Shown here: positions 34,601-43,015 of the stretch, in pieces | How the letters are laid out: every line of letters starts with the position of its first letter | Position numbering within the stretch: position 1 is the stretch's first letter | Program-made: the position numbers and the translations under genes | The notes under the pieces: generated by a model | The model's database searches: none | The model's input: only the letters and a program-made list of their open reading frames with translations | Told to the model about the DNA's origin: nothing | DNA from: Desulforamulus ruminis DSM 2154 | Lineage (GTDB): Bacteria; Bacillota; Desulfotomaculia; Desulfotomaculales; Desulfotomaculaceae | Direction of reading: 5' to 3' | NCBI RefSeq assembly: GCF_000215085.1 | Contig: NC_015589.1 | Coordinates: 3,794,120 to 3,858,119 of the forward strand | Length of the DNA stretch: 64,000 bases

Positions 34601-35569
34601 TTAACGAAAAGTCTTTAGATAAGCCTCCTTTCGGCGGTGAATGTTAACTTGTGCGTAGATCTGAGTGGTACTAGGTGATGAATGTCCCAATATCCCCTGC
34701 ACATCTTCTAATCTGGCTCCGTGATTAATCATTGTAGTGGCCATGGTATGACGCATTACATGAGGATGTACATTTTTAACAAAATTTACTCGCTTAACTA
34801 TTTTCTTAAACACTGATTGAATTGATCTAGGAGATAATCTTTTAATGGGGCTCTTTTCCGTAACAAACAAGGCATCTTCTTGGTCTTGTCGGCTAGATAA
34901 ATATTTTTTTAATGCGAAAACGGCCCTGGAATTAATGAATACAGGTCGCTCCTTATTGCCCTTTCCAATGACGACAATCGTTCTTTCTTGCCAGTTTATA
35001 TCCGTTATGTTCATGTTATGGATTTCTTTTAACCTGCCACCAGTGGCATAAAATACTTCGACGATGGCCTTTTCCCTAAGAGATTTACAACCTTCTCTTA
35101 ATATCTCTAATTCATCTAATGAAAGTGCTTTAGGCAATCTTTTAGGAAGCTTTGGTGTTTTGATTTTTCTTGTTGGATCGATTAAGATATATTCTTCTGT
35201 GATTAAGTAATTATAAAATGATTTTAATACGCTTATATAATATCGCATGGTAGACAGCTTAATTCCTTCATGGGCATTTAGCCATTCTCTTATATTGTTT
35301 GATGTCACACTCGCTACATCTTTCTGAATATAAATGCCAAAATCAATTAGAACGCCTTTATATTTCTTTAGAGTTTCTCCCGAAAGACCTTCCGTTTTTT
35401 TAATTAGAATAAAATCATCAAGTAATTTCATAAAATAGGGAGATGAACCTTTGGGGATTTTTTTGATTTCATATTGATTTAGTAATTCATGCAGATCATT
35501 TTTTAAAATTTCTGTATCCTTTGTTCCCTCTAATATTTGGATAATTTTTAAAGTAAGTTCATCTAGCAA
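34601..35569 (-). CDS. Tyrosine recombinase, probable shufflon invertase
   Basis: A 322-aa XerC/D-type recombinase with an N-terminal core-binding SAM-like domain (about 45-130) and a full catalytic set: Arg179 (ATGGRLKE), Lys203 (GKGNKERP), His270/Arg273 (HPHVMRHT), His296 (LGHSS) and nucleophile Tyr305 (TTQIYAQV). It is convergent with module D and adjacent to core D, as rci is next to the R64 shufflon. No excision factor is seen. It could instead be the element's integrase, but no attachment repeats were noticed and the in-frame cores beside it favour a DNA-inversion role. Start is TTG with a weak ribosome-binding site. Confidence 0.88.
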   Translation of the reverse strand: MLDELTLKIIQILEGTKDTEILKNDLHELLNQYEIKKIPKGSSPYFMKLLDDFILIKKTEGLSGETLKKYKGVLIDFGIYIQKDVASVTSNNIREWLNAHEGIKLSTMRYYISVLKSFYNYLITEEYILIDPTRKIKTPKLPKRLPKALSLDELEILREGCKSLREKAIVEVFYATGGRLKEIHNMNITDINWQERTIVVIGKGNKERPVFINSRAVFALKKYLSSRQDQEDALFVTEKSPIKRLSPRSIQSVFKKIVKRVNFVKNVHPHVMRHTMATTMINHGARLEDVQGILGHSSPSTTQIYAQVNIHRRKEAYLKTFR

Positions 35570-35641
35570 TTTTTATCCCGCCTTATCCTTTATTTTCCCC
35601 CCATTATTATATAAGACAAGGCTGAATCTTTTTTTGATGAT

Positions 35642-35752
35642 TTACTTCTTTTTAGTAAATTTATAATCATTCAAGATCTTATTTAACTCGATTTTTAATT
35701 CACTTTGTGTTTTTCCCTTTAAAGAGATGATCTTCATTACTAGATTTTTCAT
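35642..35752 (-). CDS. Possible 36-aa basic peptide
   Basis: ATG 35750-35752 follows GAGGGATAAAAC directly after the glycosyltransferase stop, so the gene could be translated from that message. The product, MKNLVMKIISLKGKTQSELK then IELNKILNDYKFTKKK, is a basic amphipathic helix. Homologue unknown. It lies just upstream of the recombinase gene on the same strand and could be a recombination-directionality or accessory factor; that is speculation. Confidence 0.4.
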   Translation of the reverse strand: MKNLVMKIISLKGKTQSELKIELNKILNDYKFTKKK

Positions 35753-35755
35753 GTT

Positions 35756-36478
35756 TTATCCCTCAAATACAAAAGTTTTTGTTTTCTTCCTGTTCTTTTT
35801 ACAGGGAAAAGCTAACAGGAATAGATACCTGGGTACCAAACTGAAATATCTCATTTTACTTTCTCCCGCTGTCCGGTTTACTAGATTCAAGGGTATTTCT
35901 GCAAATCTTACCTGTACTAATTGCTGAAGTATTTTTAGCTGCACCTCAAACCCCGAACCAATTTCCCCAAGGTCCTGTACAGCCCCCCTACGATAGGCCC
36001 TTAATCCGGAGGTACAGTCCTTTACCCTTATATCTAAAGAATTTCGTATAAGCCAGTTCCCAAGCCGTGAGATAATCATTCGCCAACGAGGAACTCCTTT
36101 CATGCCTCCTCCCTGAATGTATCGGGAACCGATAACGACATCCGCTCCCATCTTGATCTCCTCTATCATTTTGGGAATTAAACTGGGGGGCTGTGAAAGG
36201 TCTGCATCCAGTGTAACAACCACATCTCCTTTAGCATGACTAAATCCAGTCTTTAATCCTGCGCCAAGGCCTTGGTTTACAGGGTGCGTGACTACGGCCA
36301 GATTGTTATACTCTTGTTGTAATCGTAAAAGGATCTCCCCTGTACGGTCACTGCTGCCATCATTTACAATAAGCATATCGAAACTTAATAACCCGCCTAA
36401 CTGATCCATTACGGTCCTTACAAATTTTTCAATTACTGCTTCTTCGTTATAAGCCGGTGCTAAAACCGTTACCTTCAT
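35756..36478 (-). CDS. Family 2 glycosyltransferase (polyprenyl-phosphate mannosyltransferase-like)
   Basis: A 240-aa GT2 enzyme of the DPM1/dolichyl-phosphate mannose synthase type. It carries LAPAYNEEAVIEKFV, LIVNDGSSDRTGEIL, QGLGAGLKTGFSHAKG, the DxD TLDADLSQPP (about 91-98) and CTSGLRAYRRGAV. It should load a sugar onto a polyprenyl phosphate on the cytoplasmic face. The gene follows a small multidrug-type transporter-like gene and a GT-C-like membrane transferase. Together they would make, flip and use a lipid-linked sugar, probably for glycosylating exported proteins. Confidence 0.88.
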   Translation of the reverse strand: MKVTVLAPAYNEEAVIEKFVRTVMDQLGGLLSFDMLIVNDGSSDRTGEILLRLQQEYNNLAVVTHPVNQGLGAGLKTGFSHAKGDVVVTLDADLSQPPSLIPKMIEEIKMGADVVIGSRYIQGGGMKGVPRWRMIISRLGNWLIRNSLDIRVKDCTSGLRAYRRGAVQDLGEIGSGFEVQLKILQQLVQVRFAEIPLNLVNRTAGESKMRYFSLVPRYLFLLAFPCKKNRKKTKTFVFEG

Positions 36479-36515
36479 TCATAACACCCCCAAAGTAGTC
36501 CTTATAAAATGAAAA

Positions 36516-36540
36516 ACCAGGCTACACATAGTAACCTGGG
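36516..36540 (-). terminator. Hairpin after the EamA-like gene
   Basis: CCAGG (36517-36521) pairs with CCTGG (36535-36539), plus inner TAC/GTA. On minus it is followed by TTTTTCATTTT. It would partly separate the glycosyltransferase from the two upstream genes. Confidence 0.65.
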
Positions 36541-36554
36541 TATCTCTCCTTCTT

Positions 36555-36884
36555 TTACTTCCCCAGCAGCCACACACCGCCACCAATCAATGCAACACCT
36601 ACCCACTGATGAACGGTTAGCCATTGGCCACTTAATATTCCCGCCCCTAGGGCGACTAACATATAAGTGATTCCAGCAACCGGTACCGCCTGGGCGACAG
36701 GCTTGGATGCCAGGAAAGGTAACCATGCTAGCATGCTTAAAAAATAACAGGTTACCCCTGCAATAACGGCTGGATGTAGTAACGCCCATAACCCTGAGCC
36801 AGCCCTGGATACACCTTCTTTAACCAGCAAATGGCCACCGGCCCCTAGAACCAGGGAAAGTGCAAGGCTAATGGTTATATTCAT
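36555..36884 (-). CDS. Small EamA/SMR-like membrane protein
   Basis: A 109-aa protein with four hydrophobic helices (ITISLALSLVLGAGGHLLV, PAVIAGVTCYFLSMLAWLPF, AVPVAGITYMLVALGAGIL, VGVALIGGGVWLLG). It resembles ArnE/ArnF-type flippase subunits and small EamA proteins. I chose ATG 36882-36884, 8 nt after GGAGG. In this operon a lipid-linked sugar flippase is the natural role, but a drug or solute exporter is possible. Confidence 0.75.
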   Translation of the reverse strand: MNITISLALSLVLGAGGHLLVKEGVSRAGSGLWALLHPAVIAGVTCYFLSMLAWLPFLASKPVAQAVPVAGITYMLVALGAGILSGQWLTVHQWVGVALIGGGVWLLGK

Positions 36885-36928
36885 CAAAAACACCTCCATA
36901 AAAAGAAAAGCCCGGAATGATCAGAACA

Positions 36929-38470
36929 TTAAAACCATTCCTTATTCACTTTCCACAGGATGACCTCCTGGCCATTAAAAACCGGTGTCCAAAGTTTCTG
37001 AACCAGAGTACTATCTTTCATTGTATCTTTATTTAAAACAATCCAAGTTATCTTGTTATTCTTTAGCACTTCCTCCATTTGCGCTTTCCCAAGGCGTCCT
37101 ATTAAAAAGTCTTCTGATATCTGTTTCTTTTCCTTAAAGTTTTGTGTCTCGCAGAGATGTCCCACATATGGCCGGCTTTTTGTAAATGCAGGAACCATAT
37201 TGCCATACCAATATTCAGACAAAACAACGCGATCGGCCCCATCCGCTTCAATGATTTTAAATACCTGTTGATATTCCGGAGAAATATAGCTACATCCGGA
37301 AATGGTGGTTGGAGTATATGAAATAAGCGCCTCTGAATATACGGCTATGCTCTGCCAAATGCAAACAATCATTACTAGGACCGGTCCTGCTAATTGACAC
37401 AGTTTACTTGTACTTTTTTTAAAAAAGCAAATTCCTTTTTCAATCCAAGGGGCTGCAAAAATTCCTATGGGAACTGAAAAGAAAAAAGCATATTCTCGTT
37501 TATTCGGCAATGGTGCCGTATAGGATAACAACATTGCCACAACCATCCAGGCAGCCCACAAATACATATTCTTTTTTCGATCTCCGGATGTAACCCATTT
37601 TACAAAACCATACCAACCGGCAATACCCGTTAACCCATAGCCTAAGATGTAATAATTCCAAAAAGGCAGTACTGTAAGGCGGGTTTGGTTTCTCCATATT
37701 TTTAACCACTCTACTTCCTTTATGGCTTGGGAAAGAGGAATTAAGATGGGTAAAGAACCCAGGGAAGCGAACGAGCAAGACATTAAAGCCTGTTTATAGT
37801 CCTTCCGGAAGACCGAGCTTATTAATATCACCGGACAAAATAGTCCTAAAAGAAATGGATGGACCAGGGAAATTATTATCCCCCCGGTCAGCGCCATCCA
37901 GGACCTGGCAGAGAGATAAGAATCCAACAGTAATAAAACCCCTAAAAACTCAAGACAATAATGAGGATAGCAGATATATGCTAACCAAACCCTGCCTTGC
38001 AGAAAAAGGTCTGTATTCCCTGAGTTAAAGCCGGTATTAAACACATCATCCAGGACGCTTAAGTATCCGCCAGAAGCAAAAACTGTCAATATCAAAGCAA
38101 TGAATGGATTTACAGGAACATGTTTTCTTAAAAATTTATATAGATATACGAAAGAAAAAGCAGCCAAGAAACTTCGTACCAAATGATACATCCATGGAAG
38201 CTTAATCCCTATCCAGCCCGCCAGATGACCGAGAAAGAGGTAGAAGTGATAGATTGGGGCCGGTTGTGTAATTTCCCCGGTAAACCGGTTATTATAACTC
38301 CAATGACCCTCTGATCCCCATTTCATTTTGGCGATAAAGGTTTCATAATCACATCCGCCGGCCACAAAACCGGTTGCAATATAACCTTCCGGTGTAAGCA
38401 AGACCTGTATTATAAACGGGGCCATTAATACAAAAAATGCGGCCCCAAAGAGAAACAGAGACTTTCGAAT
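36929..38470 (-). CDS. GT-C-like membrane glycosyltransferase, probable ATT start
   Basis: A 513-aa protein with about ten transmembrane helices. An early acidic loop (GGCDYETFIAKMKWGSEGHW, about 40-60) and a soluble C-terminus (about 400-513) are typical of polyprenyl-sugar-using GT-C enzymes, which act outside the membrane. Exact family not assigned. The only upstream GTG (38477-38479) touches its own AAGGGGG site; the in-frame ATT at 38468-38470 is 8 nt after GGGGG and is used here. The gene follows the Tad-operon terminator and starts the glycosylation operon. Confidence 0.75.
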   Translation of the reverse strand: MRKSLFLFGAAFFVLMAPFIIQVLLTPEGYIATGFVAGGCDYETFIAKMKWGSEGHWSYNNRFTGEITQPAPIYHFYLFLGHLAGWIGIKLPWMYHLVRSFLAAFSFVYLYKFLRKHVPVNPFIALILTVFASGGYLSVLDDVFNTGFNSGNTDLFLQGRVWLAYICYPHYCLEFLGVLLLLDSYLSARSWMALTGGIIISLVHPFLLGLFCPVILISSVFRKDYKQALMSCSFASLGSLPILIPLSQAIKEVEWLKIWRNQTRLTVLPFWNYYILGYGLTGIAGWYGFVKWVTSGDRKKNMYLWAAWMVVAMLLSYTAPLPNKREYAFFFSVPIGIFAAPWIEKGICFFKKSTSKLCQLAGPVLVMIVCIWQSIAVYSEALISYTPTTISGCSYISPEYQQVFKIIEADGADRVVLSEYWYGNMVPAFTKSRPYVGHLCETQNFKEKKQISEDFLIGRLGKAQMEEVLKNNKITWIVLNKDTMKDSTLVQKLWTPVFNGQEVILWKVNKEWF

Positions 38471-38488
38471 AAACCTCACCCCCTTATT

Positions 38489-38520
38489 AAAAATACCTCC
38501 CCGACCGGGGAGGTATTTTT
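38489..38520 (-). terminator. Terminator of the Tad pilus operon
   Basis: AAAAATACCTCCCC (38489-38502) pairs with GGGGAGGTATTTTT (38507-38520), a 14-bp stem ending in a T-run on minus. The tadE stop codon lies at the edge of the stem. It separates the pilus operon from the glycosylation operon. Confidence 0.88.
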
Positions 38521-38914
38521 ATGGTTTTTCCAATTTGAACACTTGGCTGCTCTCTAATAAAAAATGATTTCCCCAAGCACTGCCGCCAATTAGTTGAGGC
38601 AGCAGCGGGAAAAGGGCCGGTTGATTATACTTTACAGTAACCGTAACATAATTGGTGTCCCTAACCACCGTCACGCTTTGTTTATTGGCAACATTCAGTT
38701 TACCATCCGTTAATACTTCATCCACCTTTGTCTCAGCACTTCCTAAATTAAGGGCCTCATAGCGCGCCCCTTCCCTTGCCGCATCCACTACCACAATTTT
38801 GGCCCAAAGGGCTAAAATAACAATCATACTGCCCGCGGTTAAAAATGTGATTAGTGGTAGAACAACGGCTAATTCCGCTGTAATGGAACCTCTTCGGCAC
38901 TTTAAGAAATTAAT
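38519..38914 (-). CDS. TadE-like pseudopilin, probable ATT start
   Basis: A 131-aa protein with the TadE N-terminus (CRRGSITAELAVVLPLITFL) and one membrane helix followed by an external beta part (KQSVTVVRDTNYVTVTVKY). TadE proteins are minor pseudopilins of Tad pili. ATG 38927-38929 contains the GGAGG of its own Shine-Dalgarno and overlaps cpaA. The ATT at 38912-38914 is 8 nt after GGAGG and begins MINFLKCRRGS, which fits the family better. I use it as the start. Confidence 0.85.
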   Translation of the reverse strand: MNFLKCRRGSITAELAVVLPLITFLTAGSMIVILALWAKIVVVDAAREGARYEALNLGSAETKVDEVLTDGKLNVANKQSVTVVRDTNYVTVTVKYNQPALFPLLPQLIGGSAWGNHFLLESSQVFKLEKP

Positions 38915-38919
38915 CGGGT

Positions 38920-39420
38920 TCACCTCCATAAAAGGAAACCAATGGTACTCAGCGCGACATAAACGGCAAATGGCTGCCCCTTCCCGTACATTGGTATCTC
39001 TTCTTTGCTAAAATCCTGAATGCTGGTCTTGGCGTAGAGATAGGCGCCATGACTTACGGTAAAGGTCATTAAATCTTTTAGTTTACCTTGTTTTGCTAAA
39101 ACAATTATGGAGCAAATTCCATTAATTAATGCTGATAATATGGCAATTATGATGATGCTTTGGAAACCCAGAAAGGCTCCTACAGCGATCATTAATTTAG
39201 CATCCCCGGCCCCGACACCACAAAACAAATATACCGGATATGAAAGTATAAATCCGGCAGCGATTCCTGCTAAGGAAAAGAGGAGGCCGGGGCCGGCCAA
39301 AGTGTTAATGACCACCCCCAGAAAAATCAACCCAAAAGTTAACCAGTTAGGAACGATGCGGTCTTTGAGGTCCGTATAGCTCCCAATCAAAAGCCCGGCT
39401 AATAGCACACTAACAGTCAT
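38920..39420 (-). CDS. Prepilin peptidase CpaA/TadV
   Basis: A 166-aa type IV-like prepilin peptidase with six hydrophobic segments. The catalytic aspartates are Asp17 (SYTDLKDRIVPNW) and Asp73 in the GxGD motif GVGAGDAKL. It cleaves the leader of Flp pilins and TadE/G pseudopilins at the membrane. Short length and absence of the methylase domain are normal for CpaA. It follows the two pilin genes. Confidence 0.93.
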   Translation of the reverse strand: MTVSVLLAGLLIGSYTDLKDRIVPNWLTFGLIFLGVVINTLAGPGLLFSLAGIAAGFILSYPVYLFCGVGAGDAKLMIAVGAFLGFQSIIIIAILSALINGICSIIVLAKQGKLKDLMTFTVSHGAYLYAKTSIQDFSKEEIPMYGKGQPFAVYVALSTIGFLLWR

Positions 39421-39434
39421 GGTTCTGATACCAC

Positions 39435-39626
39435 CTAGTAGGAGAAGCCGCTGGCTGCATCCAGCTTAGCACCACCTGCCGAGGAAGTACTTTTTACCTT
39501 GCCTGCGAAGTACATCCCCAGGCCAACTGCTGCTATCGCCCCCAATACAAGAAGTCCCGCATACTCAGGAGTAGAACCTTTTTCCTCTTTCAAAAACTCT
39601 TTAACCATTCCAAATAGCCTTTTCAC
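39435..39626 (-). CDS. Flp-type pilin 1
   Basis: A 63-aa Flp/Fap pilin: charged leader (VKEFLKEEKG), cleavage region KGSTPEYAGLL with the conserved Glu-Tyr, hydrophobic helix (LVLGAIAAVGLGMYFAG) and short tail. Only three residues lie between Gly17 and Glu-Tyr, one fewer than in the usual Flp leader. Start GTG lies 8 nt after GGAGG. It is the probable major pilin or one of two. Confidence 0.9.
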   Translation of the reverse strand: MKRLFGMVKEFLKEEKGSTPEYAGLLVLGAIAAVGLGMYFAGKVKSTSSAGGAKLDAASGFSY

Positions 39627-39665
39627 TTTAAATTCCTCCGTTTCTTTTTATAAACCGGCAACCGG

Positions 39666-39812
39666 CTAAAGTTTTGAGCCAATTGCCTGAAAAACTGCTT
39701 TGATTTTTGGAGCAAAATAGGTCATGGCACCAACGCCTATTGCTAACCCCAGTACTAATAGGCCGGTGTATTCGGGAGCCACTGCTTTATTTTCTAAAAT
39801 AAATGACTTCAT
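39666..39812 (-). CDS. Flp-type pilin 2 (48 aa)
   Basis: A short gene, ATG 39810-39812 with AGGAGGGAAGTTG upstream and TAG at 39666. The product begins MKSFILENKAVAPEYTGLL and continues through a hydrophobic helix (VLGLAIGVGAMTYFA) to a basic tail. It matches Flp pilin 1 around the PEYxGLLVLG motif. The position of the usual leader glycine is Ala (KAVAPEY), so processing may differ or be absent. It lies between tadC and pilin 1. Confidence 0.85.
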   Translation of the reverse strand: MKSFILENKAVAPEYTGLLVLGLAIGVGAMTYFAPKIKAVFQAIGSKL

Positions 39813-39833
39813 CAACTTCCCTCCTTTCATTGT

Positions 39834-40706
39834 CTAAAATGCCAACAGTTTCCCAATTCCTATCAATGGGGGGCCCAAGACTACAATTAATAATGCGGGC
39901 AAGATGAAGAAAAAAAGAGGCGCAAGCATTTTAATCGTCGCTGCCTGGGCCATTTTCAACGCATTTGTTTTATAATTTTGTCTGATCCGGTTAACCTGAT
40001 CCTTTAAGACCTTTGCCATGGATACACCGGTTTTTTCAGCTTGATTAATGGCATCAATTAATAATGTGACGTCTTCTACATCCAATCGTTCTGCCAAGGC
40101 CATAAAGGCTTGAGCCCTTCTCCGGTTTAATGCGATTTCACTAAATGCAATTTGAAATTCTTCCGCCAACACGCCAGGGATCTGTCTTGTCACCTTATCA
40201 ATGGAATTATTCAGTTCCAATCCGGCTTCAATTCCGTTTGCCACCAGATCAATAAAATCTTGCACTTCATTTTGTGCTCTTTTTTGCCGGGCAATGATTC
40301 TGCGCTTAATTAAAATGGGCGGCAGAAGATAGAAAAATGCACCCGCGCAGCCAGCAAAAATGAACATCCCCTGCACATCCGGAAACATGAGGATGCACAT
40401 TAGAACGACTACCATAAGAGTTGAAGCCCATCGAAGAAGATAGATATCTTCCGGATTGTATTTTGATAAGTTCGCCCTTTGAAGGCTCACCCTCATGCCC
40501 TCCAGGACGGTTTCAGAAGGTAAAAGTGGTTGAATGATTTTTAGAATTAACTTTTTAATATTTTTAGAATGGGTCGGTTTCTGATTTTCCGTTTGTATAT
40601 ATTCCTCCAAACGTTTTCGGGCTTCTCTTTGTTTACTAATTAAATAACCAAAGAAAAAAACGGGAATTGCACCACAGAAGATACCAATTTGAATATATAC
40701 GTTCAA
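39834..40706 (-). CDS. TadC-like pilus platform protein
   Basis: A 290-aa membrane protein with a T2SSF domain (about 150-270; DFIDLVANGIEAGLELNNSI, INQAEKTGVSMAKVLKDQVN) and C-terminal helices (MLAPLFFFILPALLIVVLG). TadB and TadC form the inner-membrane platform for pilin polymerisation. Start is TTG behind AAGGGGGTG. It is directly downstream of tadB. Confidence 0.92.
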   Translation of the reverse strand: MNVYIQIGIFCGAIPVFFFGYLISKQREARKRLEEYIQTENQKPTHSKNIKKLILKIIQPLLPSETVLEGMRVSLQRANLSKYNPEDIYLLRWASTLMVVVLMCILMFPDVQGMFIFAGCAGAFFYLLPPILIKRRIIARQKRAQNEVQDFIDLVANGIEAGLELNNSIDKVTRQIPGVLAEEFQIAFSEIALNRRRAQAFMALAERLDVEDVTLLIDAINQAEKTGVSMAKVLKDQVNRIRQNYKTNALKMAQAATIKMLAPLFFFILPALLIVVLGPPLIGIGKLLAF

Positions 40707-40721
40707 TATTTATACACCCCC

Positions 40722-41645
40722 TTACTTCACCGCTTTTGTTTCACCCATTTTCTTAATGGTAAACCAACCTAAAAACACAAAAACCACGGATAGTATCAAT
40801 AGAAAATTACCTAACGGCGTTTTTATCATGGGGTCTAGGTAGTCCGGTGAAATGATTCTTAGCCCCGCGAGAACACCGAAGGGCATTAGTCCGGCTACGG
40901 TTGATCCCAAACGCGCCTGGGTCGTATAGGCTTTTAAGTTGTTCCGGGTATCAATACGATCTTCAATGGTGGTGGCAATCTTTTCAAATCTTTCCGCCAG
41001 GTTACCGCCTAGCTGCTTGTGAATTCGAGCTGTCATACAAACCATTTTAAATTCTGTTACCGGTATCCTTTCTTGAGCCTTTTCCAAAGCTTCTGCTGCT
41101 GAAATACCTAAATCAAGATCATACTTTATAAGTTTCAATTCTTCCCTGATTTCTGGTTTTACCCTATCTATTGATGCCGCAATGGCCTGTGATAAGGTGG
41201 CCCCCGATCGAATACTGTTCGACCACATTATTAAGGCTCCAAGAAGTTGTTTGGACAGGATTTCACCCCTTTTTCTTATCTTGTCCTGCAGAATACTAAA
41301 GGGCAAATACAGCCCAATAAGAATACCGACCCAACCGATATATGGCGTTGAAAATAGGGTGGTCACTATTAAAAAGGTGAGTACAGAGGAAATAAACATC
41401 CCCAAAAATATCTCTAGTTCTCCAACATTTAGCCCTGCCTGCCTTGAGGTTAAAACCAGCTTTTTTATAAAGCTATTGTTGGTTGGGGCCAGCCTAAACC
41501 TTTTTAAATTCTCCTGAACAGCTTCCTTTTCCAGGTTCACAATTTCCTCAAGTATGGTTCTTTTACTTTTTAGGGTATTAAGAATATAGGCTCCATAGGC
41601 TATAACCGTTAAAAAGCACAACAAACCGAAGTAGATATGCTCCAT
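40722..41645 (-). CDS. TadB-like pilus platform protein
   Basis: A 307-aa protein with helices at both ends and a T2SSF domain (about 135-260; LGALIMWSNSIRSGATLSQA, ARIHKQLGGNLAERFEKIAT). It partners TadC. ATG 41643-41645 was chosen because GGAGGAGG lies upstream and the start overlaps the tadA stop by one base (TAATG), giving coupled translation. Confidence 0.92.
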   Translation of the reverse strand: MEHIYFGLLCFLTVIAYGAYILNTLKSKRTILEEIVNLEKEAVQENLKRFRLAPTNNSFIKKLVLTSRQAGLNVGELEIFLGMFISSVLTFLIVTTLFSTPYIGWVGILIGLYLPFSILQDKIRKRGEILSKQLLGALIMWSNSIRSGATLSQAIAASIDRVKPEIREELKLIKYDLDLGISAAEALEKAQERIPVTEFKMVCMTARIHKQLGGNLAERFEKIATTIEDRIDTRNNLKAYTTQARLGSTVAGLMPFGVLAGLRIISPDYLDPMIKTPLGNFLLILSVVFVFLGWFTIKKMGETKAVK

Positions 41646-43015
41646 TAAATCGCCTCCTCCATCCAAGAAGGAACCGGTATATTTGCTTTTTCCAATACCG
41701 GTATGAACCTGCTTCTCCCTGGCGCAGGAACTAAAGCGTCTACTCTGCCGCTATAGCTCAATAAATCCTGAGTAATAATCTTATCGCCCTCAATTCCTAG
41801 TATGGCTACAAGCTGCGTGATCTTCCTTCTGCCGTCCCTAAACCGGTCCTGTTGAATGATTAAGTTTACTGCGGACGCGATTTGCTCCCGTATTGCCCGA
41901 ACGGGCAGGTCCATGCCGGACATTAATACCATTGTCTCCAGACGGGCCAGCATATCCCGGGGAGAATTGGCGTGCCCGGTAGTAAGGGAACCGTCATGGC
42001 CCGTATTCATTGCTTGCAGCATATCCAATGCTTCGCCTGAGCGAACCTCCCCAACGACAATACGATCCGGTCTCATACGTAAAGCGTTGCGGACTTCATC
42101 CCGAATGGTGATGGCGCCTTTTCCTTCCATGTTTGGGGGTCTGGTTTCCAATCGAACAACATGAGGCTGTTTTAACTGTAATTCTGCCGCATCCTCAATG
42201 GTTATGATCCGCTCATCTGAAGGGATAAAAGAAGATAAAGCGTTCAGAGTGGTGGTCTTGCCGCTGCCTGTACCGCCGGATACCACAATATTCAATCTGC
42301 CTCTGACACAGGATTCCATGAACTCTGCATCCCGTTCCGTGAAAGCCTTATATAAATGAATTAAATGTTCTATATCCACCGCTTTTTTGAATTTCCGAAT
42401 GGTTAAGCAAGGACCGTCCAAAGCTAAAGGAGGAATAATTGCATTTACCCTGGACCCATCCGGGAGGCGGGCATCCATCATCGGCATGCTTTCATCCGCC
42501 CGCCGTCCGATGGGAGCTCCAATCTTTTCAATTATGGAGTATACGGTTTCCTCATCCGGCGGCACAACATCCGCCTCATACACCCTCCCATCTTTTTCAT
42601 AGTAAACAACCATGATTTTTTCCGTTAGGCTCACTCTGCGACCCAGTACCATTACTTCTGAAATCTCCGGATCATCCAGCAGTTTTGTAATAACGCCAAA
42701 TCCCAGTATTTCGTCTTGAATTTCTTCAGCTAATGATTCCAAGGCGGGACGTAATAAGGAGGGAAATTTCTCTCCCTCCTGCATCACTGCGTCACGAATC
42801 ATCGACGTTAATTTTTCTCTTATAACCGGGTTATGTTTATTAGCTACAAGGTTTTTATCAAATCCTTGAATAACCTGATTCACTTTCGATCTTAAGATCT
42901 GTGTGTCTTTTTGTCCTAGATGCTGTTCGCTGACCAGCGTACCGCCGCCCTCTTTAATCTTCCTGTTTAAATAACCAAAACTCGGGGTAACAATGATACC
43001 CTTGGCATCCTGCAT
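41645..43015 (-). CDS. CpaF/TadA secretion ATPase
   Basis: A 456-aa hexameric ATPase that powers Tad pilus assembly. Motifs: arginine/aspartate box region DARLPDGSRVNAIIPPLA, Walker A VSGGTGSGKTTTLNAL (about 245-260), Walker B-linked IITIEDAAELQL, and the His box GHDGSLTTGHANSPRDML. Length is normal. A short relic of a second copy lies at 54973-55071. Confidence 0.95.
   Translation of the reverse strand: MQDAKGIIVTPSFGYLNRKIKEGGGTLVSEQHLGQKDTQILRSKVNQVIQGFDKNLVANKHNPVIREKLTSMIRDAVMQEGEKFPSLLRPALESLAEEIQDEILGFGVITKLLDDPEISEVMVLGRRVSLTEKIMVVYYEKDGRVYEADVVPPDEETVYSIIEKIGAPIGRRADESMPMMDARLPDGSRVNAIIPPLALDGPCLTIRKFKKAVDIEHLIHLYKAFTERDAEFMESCVRGRLNIVVSGGTGSGKTTTLNALSSFIPSDERIITIEDAAELQLKQPHVVRLETRPPNMEGKGAITIRDEVRNALRMRPDRIVVGEVRSGEALDMLQAMNTGHDGSLTTGHANSPRDMLARLETMVLMSGMDLPVRAIREQIASAVNLIIQQDRFRDGRRKITQLVAILGIEGDKIITQDLLSYSGRVDALVPAPGRSRFIPVLEKANIPVPSWMEEAI

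Noticed and set aside
34601-35569. Reading the tyrosine recombinase as the integrase of the whole element
   Set aside because: No tRNA gene or attachment repeats lie near, and it sits within the element beside in-frame inverted cores; not excluded, but less likely.
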